The notes: a model not told the origin generated them from the sequence alone. A stretch of DNA of 64,000 nucleotides from Flavobacterium aquatile LMG 4008 = ATCC 11947 (GCF_000757385.1 NZ_JRHH01000003.1:310001-374000); one strand, 5' to 3'; positions 17,653 to 26,586 are shown, counted from the stretch's first letter. Numbers and translations are program-made.

Positions 17653-19002
17653 ATGCAGAATAAGGAAAAAAACTACCTTTTTTTAATTCTAATTCACCTT
17701 TTATTGGGTGTCCTGATTTATATTGCACCATTTGTTTCCAAGATTTATGGTTACGGTATTTTATTTGGAGGAATTTACTTTGTTGTGAAAACTCGAAACA
17801 AAAACAATGAAGTACTTCTTGCCGCCGCGTATATTGTTGGAAGTGAGGTGTTTTTGAGGATGACGGATGGAAACCCTAATCATGAGTTTTCCAAATATGG
17901 AGTAATGTTATTTCTTACAATGGGAATGTACTACAGTGGTTTTTCTAAAAATGCTGCACCTTATTGGATTTTTCTACTGTTGTTAGTTCCAGGAATTGTA
18001 ATTGGCACACAAACGCTTAATTTAACAACATTAGACATTAGAAAAACCATCCTTTTTAATATATCGGGTCCTATTTGTTTGGGCTTTGCCTCCTTATATT
18101 GTTACAATAGAAAAATTAAAATTGAAGAGGTAAATAATCTTTTACTTGTGATGGGTTTACCAATTATTAGTTGTGCAATGTACCTCACTTTATTTACACC
18201 TGATTTAAAGGAAGCATTGGATGGTACAGGATCTAATGGATTGACCTCTGGTGGTTTTGGCCCCAATCAGGTATCCACTGCTCTTGGTTTGGGTATGTTT
18301 ATTTTCTTCTCTAGAATTATACTTGCCTCTAGAACAAAACTGTTTTTTGCCATCAATTTGTTTTTAGTTCTTAATATTACTTACAGAGGATTGATCACTT
18401 TCTCACGTGGAGGAATGATTACCGGATTTGTAATGATAATTATTCTACTCGTTTATCTATATAAAATATCAAAATACCGTGGTAAAGTAAAATTGAATTA
18501 TTTAGTGGTATTTATCACTGTTACTATGAGTCTAATTTGGGTTTATACTGAAAGTCAAACTGGCGGTTTGATAGGTAAAAGATATAATAACCAAGATGCT
18601 TTAGGTAGAACTAAAGAAAGTAGATTTACAGGTAGAGAAGAAATCGCTGCTACTGAAATTAATGCATTTTTAAAAAATCCATTTTTTGGAATTGGCGTTG
18701 CTAAAGGAACAGAATATCGATTGGAGGAAACAGGTGATGTGGTAGCCTCTCATAATGAATTGACTAGAATGTTAGGAGAACATGGATCCTTAGGTGTAGC
18801 AATGTTATTAATATTATTTTTTACACCAATTTTCTTGTATTTAGACAACAAGCAAAATATTTATCTATTTTGTTTTTTACTTTTCTGGTTATTAACCATA
18901 AATCATGCAGCGATGCGAACTGCTGCGCCCTCATTTGTTTATGCCTTATCACTTTTAAAAGTTAGATTTGAAGATGAAACACCTTCTGTACATAGGGAAT
19001 AA
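17653..19002 (+). CDS. O-antigen ligase/polymerase family membrane protein (Wzy-like)
   Basis: The 449-residue protein has about twelve hydrophobic segments and the Wzy_C-type core: FGPNQVSTALG, then TFSRGGMITG, a long exported loop with NPFFGIGVAKG, and HNELTRMLGEHGSLG. These are the usual motifs of the family that either polymerises O-antigen repeat units or ligates finished chains to lipid A-core at the outer face of the inner membrane. Inside a glycan locus the polymerase role (Wzy) is more likely, but ligase cannot be excluded. The end overlaps the start of the next GT4 gene. Confidence 0.85.
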   Translation: MQNKEKNYLFLILIHLLLGVLIYIAPFVSKIYGYGILFGGIYFVVKTRNKNNEVLLAAAYIVGSEVFLRMTDGNPNHEFSKYGVMLFLTMGMYYSGFSKNAAPYWIFLLLLVPGIVIGTQTLNLTTLDIRKTILFNISGPICLGFASLYCYNRKIKIEEVNNLLLVMGLPIISCAMYLTLFTPDLKEALDGTGSNGLTSGGFGPNQVSTALGLGMFIFFSRIILASRTKLFFAINLFLVLNITYRGLITFSRGGMITGFVMIIILLVYLYKISKYRGKVKLNYLVVFITVTMSLIWVYTESQTGGLIGKRYNNQDALGRTKESRFTGREEIAATEINAFLKNPFFGIGVAKGTEYRLEETGDVVASHNELTRMLGEHGSLGVAMLLILFFTPIFLYLDNKQNIYLFCFLLFWLLTINHAAMRTAAPSFVYALSLLKVRFEDETPSVHRE

Positions 19003-19984
19003 ACTTGCCGTTCATGGTAATACAGCAACTTCAATTGAAACTTTAGGGAGTTTTTTGGAGTTGGAAGGTTATCATTTGACGTATGCATCGTCCAAGAAAA
19101 ATAAAATTGCTAGGCTTTTAGACATGGTTTTTGTGACCATTCAATCGTCAAAGAAAGTAGATTATGTTTTAATAGACGTTTATAGTACGCAGAATTTTTG
19201 GTATGCGTTACTTATAAGTCAGTTGTGTAGGATTCTGAATTTGAAGTATATTGCAAAATTGCATGGAGGTGCTTTGCCCAATAGATTAAAGCTAAGTCCA
19301 TTGTTGTGCGATTTAATTTTTAAAAATGCCTATAAAATTACGGCGCCTTCTAAGTATTTACTGGAAGTATTTCAATTAAAATATTCCTCCAATTTAATTT
19401 ACATTCCAAATACCTTAGAAATTGCAAAATATGAATTTTTAAATAGAGAAATTCAACATCCTAAATTATTATGGGTGCGTTCTTTTTCTAAAATCTATAA
19501 TCCTAAAATGGCCATTACAGTTTTTTCTGAATTAAAAAAAGAATTTCCAAACGCTGAGCTTTGTATGGTTGGACCAGATAAAGAAAATCTCATTGAAGAA
19601 TGTAAGGCATACGCTACTAGTTTAAATGTAGCTGTTACTTTTTCAGGTAAATTATCTAAAGAGGAATGGATTACTTTGTCTAAAAATTATACTGTTTTTA
19701 TCAATACAACTCATTTTGACAATACTCCGGTAAGTGTTATCGAAGCAATGGCTTTAGGTTTGCCGGTTGTTTCTACCAATGTGGGCGGAATTCCTTTTCT
19801 TTTAGAAGCTAATAAAAATGCTTTGCTGGTTAATGATAACGATGTTGAAGCCATGGTAGATGCCATTAAATTGTTAGTGACTGATGTTAATTTGGCTTCA
19901 ACTATTATACAAAATGCTAGAGATTATGTGGAAGAATTCGATTGGGAAAAAGTGAAATATAATTGGTTTGAAATCCTTACTTGA
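18974..19984 (+). CDS. Glycosyltransferase family 4
   Basis: The protein of 336 residues begins MKHLLYIGNKLAVHGNT. The reading frame also has a TTG two codons upstream (18968), but the ATG at 18974 fits better with the first beta-strand of the fold. The gene overlaps the polymerase gene by 29 bases. The donor domain includes NTPVSVIEAMALGLPVVSTN and VGGIPFLLE, typical of GT4. It is the last transferase before the initiating enzyme. The sugar transferred is unknown. Confidence 0.88.
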   Translation: MKHLLYIGNKLAVHGNTATSIETLGSFLELEGYHLTYASSKKNKIARLLDMVFVTIQSSKKVDYVLIDVYSTQNFWYALLISQLCRILNLKYIAKLHGGALPNRLKLSPLLCDLIFKNAYKITAPSKYLLEVFQLKYSSNLIYIPNTLEIAKYEFLNREIQHPKLLWVRSFSKIYNPKMAITVFSELKKEFPNAELCMVGPDKENLIEECKAYATSLNVAVTFSGKLSKEEWITLSKNYTVFINTTHFDNTPVSVIEAMALGLPVVSTNVGGIPFLLEANKNALLVNDNDVEAMVDAIKLLVTDVNLASTIIQNARDYVEEFDWEKVKYNWFEILT

Positions 19985-20033
19985 TTTGAATAATTCAACC
20001 CAGATTTACTAACTTGCAGCTTTTAAAATAAAG

Positions 20034-21428
20034 ATGAACAGCAATAAAAAAATACATTTTGAAGTATCCGAAAGAAAAATTCTTCTTAAGGGTTTTGATA
20101 TTATTTTTGTTTTAGTTGCCTTATACTGCGTTAGTTCCGTATTTGATTTTAAATATTTCACGTTTTCTACCACCAATTTTTATTGGACTATCGTTTTAGC
20201 GTTTTACCTTCATGTATTTGGTTCTGTTTTTGAAATGTATAACTTACAAACATCAAGCAATCAGTTTCAAATTATAAAAAGCATTATATTAACGAGTTCT
20301 ACTACTGTTCTAGTTTACCTGCTTACTCCATTATACACGCCAGTTTTGCCTTCTAATCGATTGCAAATTATATTTTTCTTCTTGGCAATCTTTATGGCTT
20401 TGTTGCTTTGGAGGATTTTTTATGTGAAGTTTTTAGCATCGCATCGATTTTATAAAAATGCCATCTTGGTGTGCGATAAAGAGCAACTTCAAGAATTAAT
20501 ATCCGGACTTCAAAATGCCGATCCACATTATAAAATTATTGGATTTGTGAATTCTGATGGTGAAGATTCTTTCGATATAAATCTAGATGGAACCGTAAAT
20601 ATTAAAGCAGACGAATTAGAATTTTATGTTAGAAACAATTCCATTTCAGAAATCGTAATTGCCTCTCAAAAAACCGAAGGAATTACAGTGAATTTATACA
20701 ACCAATTAATTCATCTTCTAGAAAACGGAATAACCATTAAAGAATACACTCAAGTATATGAGAATTTAACGCAACGTATTCCTGTTCAATATGTTTCAAG
20801 AGATTTTTATAGGTATTTTCCATTTAGTCGTAGCAATCAAAATCAACTTTATCTATTAATTACAAGACTAATCGAAATTGTTTTTTCACTAATCGGATTA
20901 CTAATTGGCTTGTTTGTATTACCACTAATTTTAATCGGAAATTTTATTGGAAACCGTGGCAACTTATTTTACATTCAAGAGCGAGTAGGCAAGAATGGGA
21001 AAGTATTTAAGATATTCAAATACCGCACTATGGTTAAAAATGCCGAAGCCAATGGTGCTGTTTTTACCACATTAAATGATCACCGAATAACACCTTTCGG
21101 GAAATTTATGCGTAAAACTAGATTGGATGAATTCCCACAATTTATCAATATCCTAAAAGGCGATATGGGTATTATTGGTCCGAGACCAGAACGACCATTT
21201 TTTGTACAAGAAATAGCGACAGTCATGCCGTTTTATGAAACACGTCACATAATTAAACCTGGGTTAACCGGTTGGGCACAAGTTAATTATGCCTATGGAG
21301 ATTCTATAGAAGACAGTCTTGTAAAGCTTCAATATGATTTGTATTACATCAAGCACAGAAGTATTTTTCTCGATATTAACATCACTATAAAAACCTTTAG
21401 TACAGTACTTTTTTACAGAGGTCAGTAG
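20034..21428 (+). CDS. Polyprenyl glycosylphosphotransferase initiating glycan synthesis (WcaJ-like)
   Basis: The 464-residue protein has four hydrophobic segments in its first ~130 residues, a CoA-binding-like central domain, a fifth hydrophobic segment near 280-305, and the C-terminal bacterial sugar transferase domain. That domain shows KVFKIFKYRTMVKNAE, RKTRLDEFPQFINILKGDM and IGPRPERPFF. Enzymes of this type transfer a sugar-1-phosphate from a UDP-sugar to undecaprenyl phosphate, the first step of O-antigen, capsule or exopolysaccharide repeat-unit assembly. It is the last gene of the locus and is separated from the previous one by 49 bases, so it may have its own promoter. The sugar could be glucose, galactose or an N-acetylated form. 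Confidence 0.92.
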   Translation: MNSNKKIHFEVSERKILLKGFDIIFVLVALYCVSSVFDFKYFTFSTTNFYWTIVLAFYLHVFGSVFEMYNLQTSSNQFQIIKSIILTSSTTVLVYLLTPLYTPVLPSNRLQIIFFFLAIFMALLLWRIFYVKFLASHRFYKNAILVCDKEQLQELISGLQNADPHYKIIGFVNSDGEDSFDINLDGTVNIKADELEFYVRNNSISEIVIASQKTEGITVNLYNQLIHLLENGITIKEYTQVYENLTQRIPVQYVSRDFYRYFPFSRSNQNQLYLLITRLIEIVFSLIGLLIGLFVLPLILIGNFIGNRGNLFYIQERVGKNGKVFKIFKYRTMVKNAEANGAVFTTLNDHRITPFGKFMRKTRLDEFPQFINILKGDMGIIGPRPERPFFVQEIATVMPFYETRHIIKPGLTGWAQVNYAYGDSIEDSLVKLQYDLYYIKHRSIFLDINITIKTFSTVLFYRGQ

Positions 21429-21472
21429 ATTTTTTTAAAACGAATGGCTAGTGAATTCTTGGTTTCCATTTT

Positions 21473-21537
21473 CCTGCTGTCCATTCTATCTTTTTCTTTA
21501 AGAACAATAAAGAAAAAGGATGCCATTCCCATCAGGG
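21473..21537. repeat. Hairpin-bearing intergenic element between convergent genes
   Basis: A compact element fills the gap between the convergent initiating transferase and DUF4105 genes. It starts with CCTGCTGTCC and ends with CCCATCAGGG, whose outer CCTG and CAGG can pair. Inside is a perfect 11-base stem, CTTTTTCTTTA (21490-21500) with TAAAGAAAAAG (21508-21518), around a 7-base loop. From memory, elements with the same outer arms and variable inner stems recur between genes in Flavobacterium genomes; this could not be checked here. It probably acts as a bidirectional terminator or RNA-stabilising hairpin. Confidence 0.6.
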
Positions 21538-21541
21538 TTAA

Positions 21542-22654
21542 TTAGTCAAATTTTTGGACTTTCTTGTAATCTCTCAAAAACCTCAGTAATAAAAATCCGT
21601 GAGCAAACATAAACGGAAGCATCAGAACAAAATGGGGTTTGCCAATCATAACTCCAAAGTAAATTAGCAACATTACTGTGCTTATTAGAATTAAATTTTT
21701 AAACCATTTTCCACTCAAAAAAGGCAAAATCAAAAACAACGGATTAAATAGTAACGCATTGTAATTCCACAAAAGTTCTTTGTGCAATGAATACAATCCT
21801 ACCAAACAAAAGAATAATCCAAGCAAACCTATTATAAAAATATACGTAAAAGTCACTACGCGTTTGTTTACCAAAACAATTATTAATAGGAGTAAAGCAA
21901 TAAAATAAATACTATTCACGAAAGAAAAACCCGATTCAAGCGGACTTCCTTTTACAATAACTTCCGTTTTAGTAACCAACGGCTTTCCATTTACAGCTGC
22001 TTTGTCAAGACTGTGCATTAACTCCACAGGAAGAAATAATTTCTCAGCTTTGCTATCTGTTTTTGCTCCAAAGATACTATTGATTCCGAGTTTGTAATAA
22101 AAGTGATTTTCAAAAAATGGATACAACAATGTTCTGTAAGAAATCGTTTTATCATCCACTTTCTTGATTAAATCGGTTCCAATGGTTTCATTGACCTTGT
22201 CAACCACCATTGTGGTACAATTCTTATCGATAAACTTGTAAGTATAATTGCGTTCTTCAGAGAATAAAGAAGCATTTAGTTTTTCGAATAATTCTTGCTT
22301 TTTTACTCGCGATAAATTCAATGTTTGCTCTACAACTTCTCTGTTCTCGTTGTAATATTCTACAATAAAATCTTCATACGAAGTCGCATTTATAAAATAT
22401 TGTAAATCGCCTTTTACAAATTTTAAATAGAAATTGGGTGCTCTAAAATCGAATGCTCCATAATTGTAAACAACGTCTAGATTGTTGGTTTCATCTTTAA
22501 TTCTAATAGCGGTATGACCGAAAGTGGTGTATAATTCATTTCCTCGTCCGCAAGTAAAAATACTAACCGCTGCATTTTCTGAAAGTGGCGGATTTTGAGC
22601 AAAACTTAAAAATTGGAAAAATAAAAACAGAAGACAAAGTAGTAGTTTTTTCAT
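21542..22654 (-). CDS. DUF4105 (Lnb N-terminal-like) membrane-anchored periplasmic protein
   Basis: The 370-residue protein has an N-terminal signal peptide (about residues 1-19) and a DUF4105 domain with TTFGHTAIRIKDE and NYGAFDF. DKNCTTMVVDKVNE sits in its middle. About four hydrophobic segments occupy the last 130 residues, so the N-terminal domain would face the periplasm and the rest sit in the inner membrane. The conserved His and Cys residues suggest an enzymatic or thiol-based activity (the related Lnb domain suggests a hydrolase), but no reaction is established by the sequence. It lies 10 bases downstream of the PorV/PorQ-like gene and may be its operon partner. Confidence 0.8.
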   Translation of the reverse strand: MKKLLLCLLFLFFQFLSFAQNPPLSENAAVSIFTCGRGNELYTTFGHTAIRIKDETNNLDVVYNYGAFDFRAPNFYLKFVKGDLQYFINATSYEDFIVEYYNENREVVEQTLNLSRVKKQELFEKLNASLFSEERNYTYKFIDKNCTTMVVDKVNETIGTDLIKKVDDKTISYRTLLYPFFENHFYYKLGINSIFGAKTDSKAEKLFLPVELMHSLDKAAVNGKPLVTKTEVIVKGSPLESGFSFVNSIYFIALLLLIIVLVNKRVVTFTYIFIIGLLGLFFCLVGLYSLHKELLWNYNALLFNPLFLILPFLSGKWFKNLILISTVMLLIYFGVMIGKPHFVLMLPFMFAHGFLLLRFLRDYKKVQKFD

Positions 22655-22664
22655 CAGAAGAATT

Positions 22665-23732
22665 TTATCTAAAAATACTCAAATCCACTTTAACCGAAAA
22701 AATATTAGAATACAAAGCCGCACTTTGATCTCCTAAATCGGTCAATGAATAATCAATTTGAATACCTTTATACTTGAAACCAATACCAATATTGGGCTGA
22801 AAACCTATTTTTTTAGAATTATCAATTTGCGTAACATTTTGAAAATTTCCAACTCCAGCTCTAAGAAAAACTAAGTTGGTATAGCCATATTCAAATCCGA
22901 TTGCTGGATCAATACTCACAACATCAGTAGATATAATATCATTAGTTTTTGCAAACTGCATGTTCAAATTTGCAGCAGCAAGCAATGATGTTTCATTATG
23001 AAATTCAAATAATTTTGACATTCCGAGTTGTGCTTTTGGCAAAGTAATCTCAGTACTTTCTGGCAGTTCTTGATTTTCACCGGGAATAGCATCTTTAATT
23101 TTATTGTATTCGTCTTCGTCAATAGCCCAAATATTGTAGGTAGTTGTAATATCGCGAAGCATCAAACCATATTTCCAATTATTGCGTTCGAATTGTAATC
23201 CGAAATCAAAACCAAAACCCCAAGAATTAGCAAAGTCACCAATCACACGACGAATAACTTTGGCATTTACACCATATTGAAATCCGGGAACTTGTAGTTT
23301 TCTTGCGTATGAAAAAGTCAAACCATAATCGGCTGTAGAAAATAAACTAATTCGGTTATAATCAATATTTCCTTCGTTATCAATAAGTTGGGTTGTATTT
23401 AAGATGTCATCGACACCAAATCTTATTAGAGAAATTCCCCAAGCACTTCGGTCGTCAATTGGTTTTGCATAAGCTATGTAATCGTATTGAGCAATATTGG
23501 CAAAATAACTAGCGTGCATTAATGCCACTTGTCCGTCTTCAAGATTTATTAATCCAGCCGGATTCCAATAAACCGAGTTTACATCACTAGAGTTGGCAAC
23601 CACAGCATTAGACATTCCCAACGCAGCAGCATCAACACCAATATTCATAAACTCATTAGAATACTTTCTAACTGCTTGACTATAAGCAACTGAGTATCCT
23701 AAAAAGAGGATTAAAAATAGAATTTTTTTCAA
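22665..23732 (-). CDS. PorV/PorQ-family outer membrane protein
   Basis: The 355-residue protein has a signal peptide (MKKILFLILFLGYSVAYSQA) and then a beta-barrel-like sequence. It contains the family start GVDAAALGMSNAVVANS and VNSVYWNPAGL, typical of PorV/PorQ proteins of the FadL-like barrel class. Members work with the type IX secretion system of Bacteroidota, carrying cargo at the outer membrane. The start codon is TTG: the next Met (residue 28) would remove the whole signal peptide. Its specific role, for example PorV2, is uncertain. It is followed at 10 bases by the DUF4105 gene. Confidence 0.82.
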   Translation of the reverse strand: MKKILFLILFLGYSVAYSQAVRKYSNEFMNIGVDAAALGMSNAVVANSSDVNSVYWNPAGLINLEDGQVALMHASYFANIAQYDYIAYAKPIDDRSAWGISLIRFGVDDILNTTQLIDNEGNIDYNRISLFSTADYGLTFSYARKLQVPGFQYGVNAKVIRRVIGDFANSWGFGFDFGLQFERNNWKYGLMLRDITTTYNIWAIDEDEYNKIKDAIPGENQELPESTEITLPKAQLGMSKLFEFHNETSLLAAANLNMQFAKTNDIISTDVVSIDPAIGFEYGYTNLVFLRAGVGNFQNVTQIDNSKKIGFQPNIGIGFKYKGIQIDYSLTDLGDQSAALYSNIFSVKVDLSIFR

Positions 23733-23848
23733 AGCAAATATTTTTTCAAAAATAGAAATTTTTATTGAGCTATCACGATTTACAATTCATAATAATTTCT
23801 CAACAAAATCTCTATTTACAAACGTACTTATGTATAAACTTATTGTAT

Positions 23849-23856
23849 TACATTTG
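23849..23856 (+). promoter_or_regulatory. Candidate -7 element (TAnnTTTG) for pssA
   Basis: TACATTTG matches the Bacteroidota -7 consensus TAnnTTTG and lies 20 bases before the pssA ATG. No good TTTG -33 box is visible at the expected distance upstream, so only the -7 element is claimed. Confidence 0.4.
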
Positions 23857-23876
23857 TCATTACAAAAAATAAAAGC

Positions 23877-24608
23877 ATGAACATTAAAAAACACATTCCC
23901 AACTTAATTACCTTAATCAATCTTTTTTGCGGTTGTATTGCTGTGGTTTTTGCCTTTAATCAAAACGTTGAGATGGCTTTCTTCTTCGTTGCTTTAGGTA
24001 TCTTTTTTGATTTTTTTGATGGATTTTTCGCGCGTTTATTTAATGTTACAAGTCCGCTAGGATTGCAATTGGATTCTTTGGCAGATATGGTTACAAGCGG
24101 TGTCGTACCCGGAACCATTATGTTTTTTATGCTTACCAATGCTTTGAATATCGATATATCGAATTTTGAAATCACTAATATAAACTTTTGGTTTGCCCTA
24201 AGTGGTTACCTAATTACTTTGGGTTCTTGTTTTAGATTAGCAAATTTCAACATCGATACACGTCAAACCGATTCTTTTATTGGTTTACCAACGCCAGCTA
24301 ACGCACTTTTTATATTGAGTTTGCCTTTAATTTTGAAAAATACCGATTCGTTAATAATCTTAGGATTGTTAACCGATAAATGGTTTTTGTTGGTAGTAAC
24401 ACTTTTTAGTGCTTACATCCTGAATGCCGAAATACCGCTTTTTGCTTTAAAAATTAAGAATTTTAGTTTTCAGAAATACAAACTTCAAATTGGTTTTGTA
24501 GTATTTTCAATTATTATTATTGCTATGTTGCAGTTTCTTGCTATTCCGTTAATTATAATTAGTTATGTTTTATTATCGGTTGTAAATAATATGTTGGCGA
24601 AAAAATAG
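23877..24608 (+). CDS. pssA: CDP-diacylglycerol--serine O-phosphatidyltransferase
   Basis: The 243-residue membrane protein contains the CDP-alcohol phosphatidyltransferase signature DG(x2)AR(x8)G(x3)D(x3)D, seen as DGFFAR followed by GLQLDSLAD around residues 46-70. It has about seven hydrophobic segments. The short N-terminus (KKHIPNLITLINLFCG) and length fit the PssA-type serine enzyme, which makes phosphatidylserine, the precursor of phosphatidylethanolamine in the inner membrane. Another CDP-alcohol transferase activity is less likely given this length and start. It reads alone on the + strand between two oppositely arranged groups. Confidence 0.85.
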   Translation: MNIKKHIPNLITLINLFCGCIAVVFAFNQNVEMAFFFVALGIFFDFFDGFFARLFNVTSPLGLQLDSLADMVTSGVVPGTIMFFMLTNALNIDISNFEITNINFWFALSGYLITLGSCFRLANFNIDTRQTDSFIGLPTPANALFILSLPLILKNTDSLIILGLLTDKWFLLVVTLFSAYILNAEIPLFALKIKNFSFQKYKLQIGFVVFSIIIIAMLQFLAIPLIIISYVLLSVVNNMLAKK

Positions 24609-24612
24609 TTAT

Positions 24613-24642
24613 TAAGTATTCAGTGTTCAGTGTTAAGTATTA
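24613..24642. repeat. Short direct repeats in intergenic spacer
   Basis: The spacer after pssA contains TAAGTATT twice (24613 and 24634) flanking two adjacent copies of CAGTGTT (24621 and 24628). The pattern is non-coding and resembles simple periodic spacers seen elsewhere in this window. No function is evident. Confidence 0.5.
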
Positions 24643-24706
24643 CGGTTTTTTACAATGTGATAACGTTTGGATTTTGGAATTTTAAACTTTGGAATTTCAC
24701 TTATTT

Positions 24707-25549
24707 ATGACAAAAACTACTACCCGAAAACCACCAGTTCGTAAAAAAACTACCAAGAAAAAGAAGTCTTTTTTTTCTACAAAATTTGTAATTATTAGTG
24801 TTTTGCTTCTAGGATTTTTCTTTGGAGTTTATCATTATCGCAATGCTATTTTGTATTATTTTAGTTTCAAATCAGATAAAGTTCTGAAGGCAGATAAAGT
24901 AGCGCAAGCTAGAATTTTCCAAATATTAGAAGATCACAAAAATCTAACTTTTGGATTAGATGTATCACAGTATCAAGGCGATATTAATTGGAAAGAAGTA
25001 GATTCTGTTGAAAATAAATTTCCCTTGCATTTTGTTTTAATTCGGGCAACTGCTGGTGATGACAAAGAAGATACCCAATTTGATGCCAATTGGAAAGGAG
25101 CAAAGGAGCATAATTTCATTCGTGGTGCCTATCATTATTATCGTCCCAATGAAAACTCCATTGATCAAGCCAATAATTTTATAAAAACCGTAAAACTTAG
25201 AAAAGGCGATTTGCCACCAGTTTTAGATATTGAGCAACTTCCTAAAAACCAATCTATTGATAGTTTGAAAGTGGGTTTAAAGCGTTGGCTAAAAAAAGTC
25301 GATGCACATTATAAGGTAAAACCTATAATTTATACAGGCGAACGCTATTATGAAGATTTTTTAAAAGAAGAATTTGAAGGCTATACTTTTTGGGTTGCCA
25401 ACTACAATTTTTTTGAAGAAAACATTAAAGACGATTGGCTATTTTGGCAATTTACAGAAAAAGCGGTAATTAAAGGAATCAATCATAATGTGGACTTGAA
25501 CATCTACAACGGAACTCCAAAAATGCTGGAATATTTGACTATCAATTAA
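24707..25549 (+). CDS. Membrane-anchored glycoside hydrolase family 25 (lysozyme)
   Basis: The protein (280 residues from the ATG at 24707; the frame extends to a TTG at 24689) starts with a Lys/Arg-rich tail, then one membrane segment at about residues 22-44. A GH25 catalytic domain follows. GLDVSQYQGDINW marks the first strand with its catalytic Asp, HYYRPNE comes next, and PPVLDIEQLP carries the second acidic pair. GH25 enzymes cleave the MurNAc-GlcNAc bond of peptidoglycan. The topology places the enzyme in the periplasm, anchored to the inner membrane. It reads toward the minus-strand lptB group. A role in wall remodelling is inferred. Confidence 0.87.
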   Translation: MTKTTTRKPPVRKKTTKKKKSFFSTKFVIISVLLLGFFFGVYHYRNAILYYFSFKSDKVLKADKVAQARIFQILEDHKNLTFGLDVSQYQGDINWKEVDSVENKFPLHFVLIRATAGDDKEDTQFDANWKGAKEHNFIRGAYHYYRPNENSIDQANNFIKTVKLRKGDLPPVLDIEQLPKNQSIDSLKVGLKRWLKKVDAHYKVKPIIYTGERYYEDFLKEEFEGYTFWVANYNFFEENIKDDWLFWQFTEKAVIKGINHNVDLNIYNGTPKMLEYLTIN

Positions 25550-25780
25550 TTACTTTTTAGTCATAAGAATTATAAAAACTACAAATCCGAAAAAGCACAA
25601 CATTCCAACAAAAAATAAGTAGGATTTTGGGTGCGCGAAATTTAGTGTTGCACCAAGATTTGGGTTCTTTTTATCAACAAACAATCGCTTGTCTTCTTTA
25701 TTGTAATAGCATAAGTTCCACTTCCAATTATTTGGATCGTTGTGCCATTTTTCGAGAGTTTCTTTGCTTGGCGATTCCAT
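25550..25780 (-). CDS. DUF5808-like small membrane protein
   Basis: The 76-residue protein begins with a polar part containing NWKWNLCYYNKEDKRLFVDK and NLGATLNFAHP, which resembles the DUF5808 domain. One hydrophobic segment at about residues 51-72 and a basic end follow. Its topology is probably N-terminus in the cytoplasm with a single membrane anchor. It lies 3 bases downstream of lptB and is likely co-transcribed. No function is known to me; the DUF assignment is by eye. Confidence 0.65.
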   Translation of the reverse strand: MESPSKETLEKWHNDPNNWKWNLCYYNKEDKRLFVDKKNPNLGATLNFAHPKSYLFFVGMLCFFGFVVFIILMTKK

Positions 25781-25783
25781 GAT

Positions 25784-26551
25784 TTATAAGTCTAAATCTA
25801 CTTTCGGAGCGTTGAAATCGATTTTCGTTTTACGAAGTTCAAAATTCTGACCCAAATAAACTCTTCTTACCATTTCGTCTTCCACTAATTCTTCTGGTTT
25901 TCCAGCTTTTAGAATTCCACCTTCAAACATTAAGTAGGTTTTGTCGGTTATGGCCAAAGTTTCTTGAACGTTGTGATCGGTAATTAAGATTCCGATGTTT
26001 TTGTTTTTTAGTTGGGCAACAATTCGCTGAATATCTTCAACCGCAACTGGGTCAACTCCGGCAAACGGTTCGTCTAGTAAAATAAATTTTGGATCGGTTG
26101 CCAGCGCACGAGCAATTTCGGTTCTTCTACGTTCACCACCAGAAAGCAAGTCGCCACGATTGGTTCTGATGTGTTCCAATCCGAATTCGTGTATTAAACT
26201 TTCCATTTTTGCAACTTGCTCTTCTTTAGATAATTTGGTTAGTTGCAATACACTTAAAATGTTATCTTCGATACTCAATTTTCTAAAAACGGAAGCTTCT
26301 TGAGCCAAATATCCAATTCCGTTTTGAGCACGTTTGTACATTGGATAATCGGTAATATTCATGTCATCAAGAAAAATATTTCCCGAATTTGGCTTCACCA
26401 ATCCTACAATCATATAGAAAGAAGTAGTTTTTCCGGCACCATTTGGTCCGAGTAATCCAACGATTTCTCCTTGATTTACTTCCACAGAAATGCCTTTTAC
26501 AACGCTTCTTCCTTTGTAGGTTTTAACTAAATTTTCGGCTCTTAATTTCAT
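25784..26551 (-). CDS. lptB: LPS export ABC transporter ATP-binding protein LptB
   Basis: The 255-residue protein is an ABC ATPase: Walker A GPNGAGKTT at residues 35-43, the signature LSGGERRR, Walker B FILLDEPFAGVDP and a switch His in ITDHNVQETL. Its length and the ERRRTEIARALA signature fit LptB, which powers extraction of LPS from the inner membrane with LptF and LptG. KdsD (an LPS Kdo-pathway enzyme) is encoded just upstream in the same direction, consistent with an LPS role. The C-terminus is slightly longer than that of E. coli LptB (by roughly 15 residues). Confidence 0.92.
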   Translation of the reverse strand: MKLRAENLVKTYKGRSVVKGISVEVNQGEIVGLLGPNGAGKTTSFYMIVGLVKPNSGNIFLDDMNITDYPMYKRAQNGIGYLAQEASVFRKLSIEDNILSVLQLTKLSKEEQVAKMESLIHEFGLEHIRTNRGDLLSGGERRRTEIARALATDPKFILLDEPFAGVDPVAVEDIQRIVAQLKNKNIGILITDHNVQETLAITDKTYLMFEGGILKAGKPEELVEDEMVRRVYLGQNFELRKTKIDFNAPKVDLDL

Positions 26552-26556
26552 TTTTT

Positions 26557-26586
26557 AGTTTATGAGTTTAGAAGTTTATGAGTTTA
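26557..26586. repeat. Tandem 14-base direct repeat upstream of lptB
   Basis: The block AGTTTATGAGTTTA occurs twice, at 26557-26570 and 26573-26586, with a period of 16 bases. It lies directly upstream of the lptB start on the minus strand. It could be incidental or affect expression; no protein is encoded. The rest of the 146-base spacer shows nothing else I can name. Confidence 0.55.

Noticed and set aside
18968..18976. TTG start for the GT4 gene at 18968
   Set aside because: The ATG two codons later gives the usual MKHLLYIG start; TTG adds only two residues.
19985..20033. Promoter TAACTTGC before the initiating transferase
   Set aside because: It misses one T of TAnnTTTG and lacks a clear -33 box, so I did not list it as a feature.
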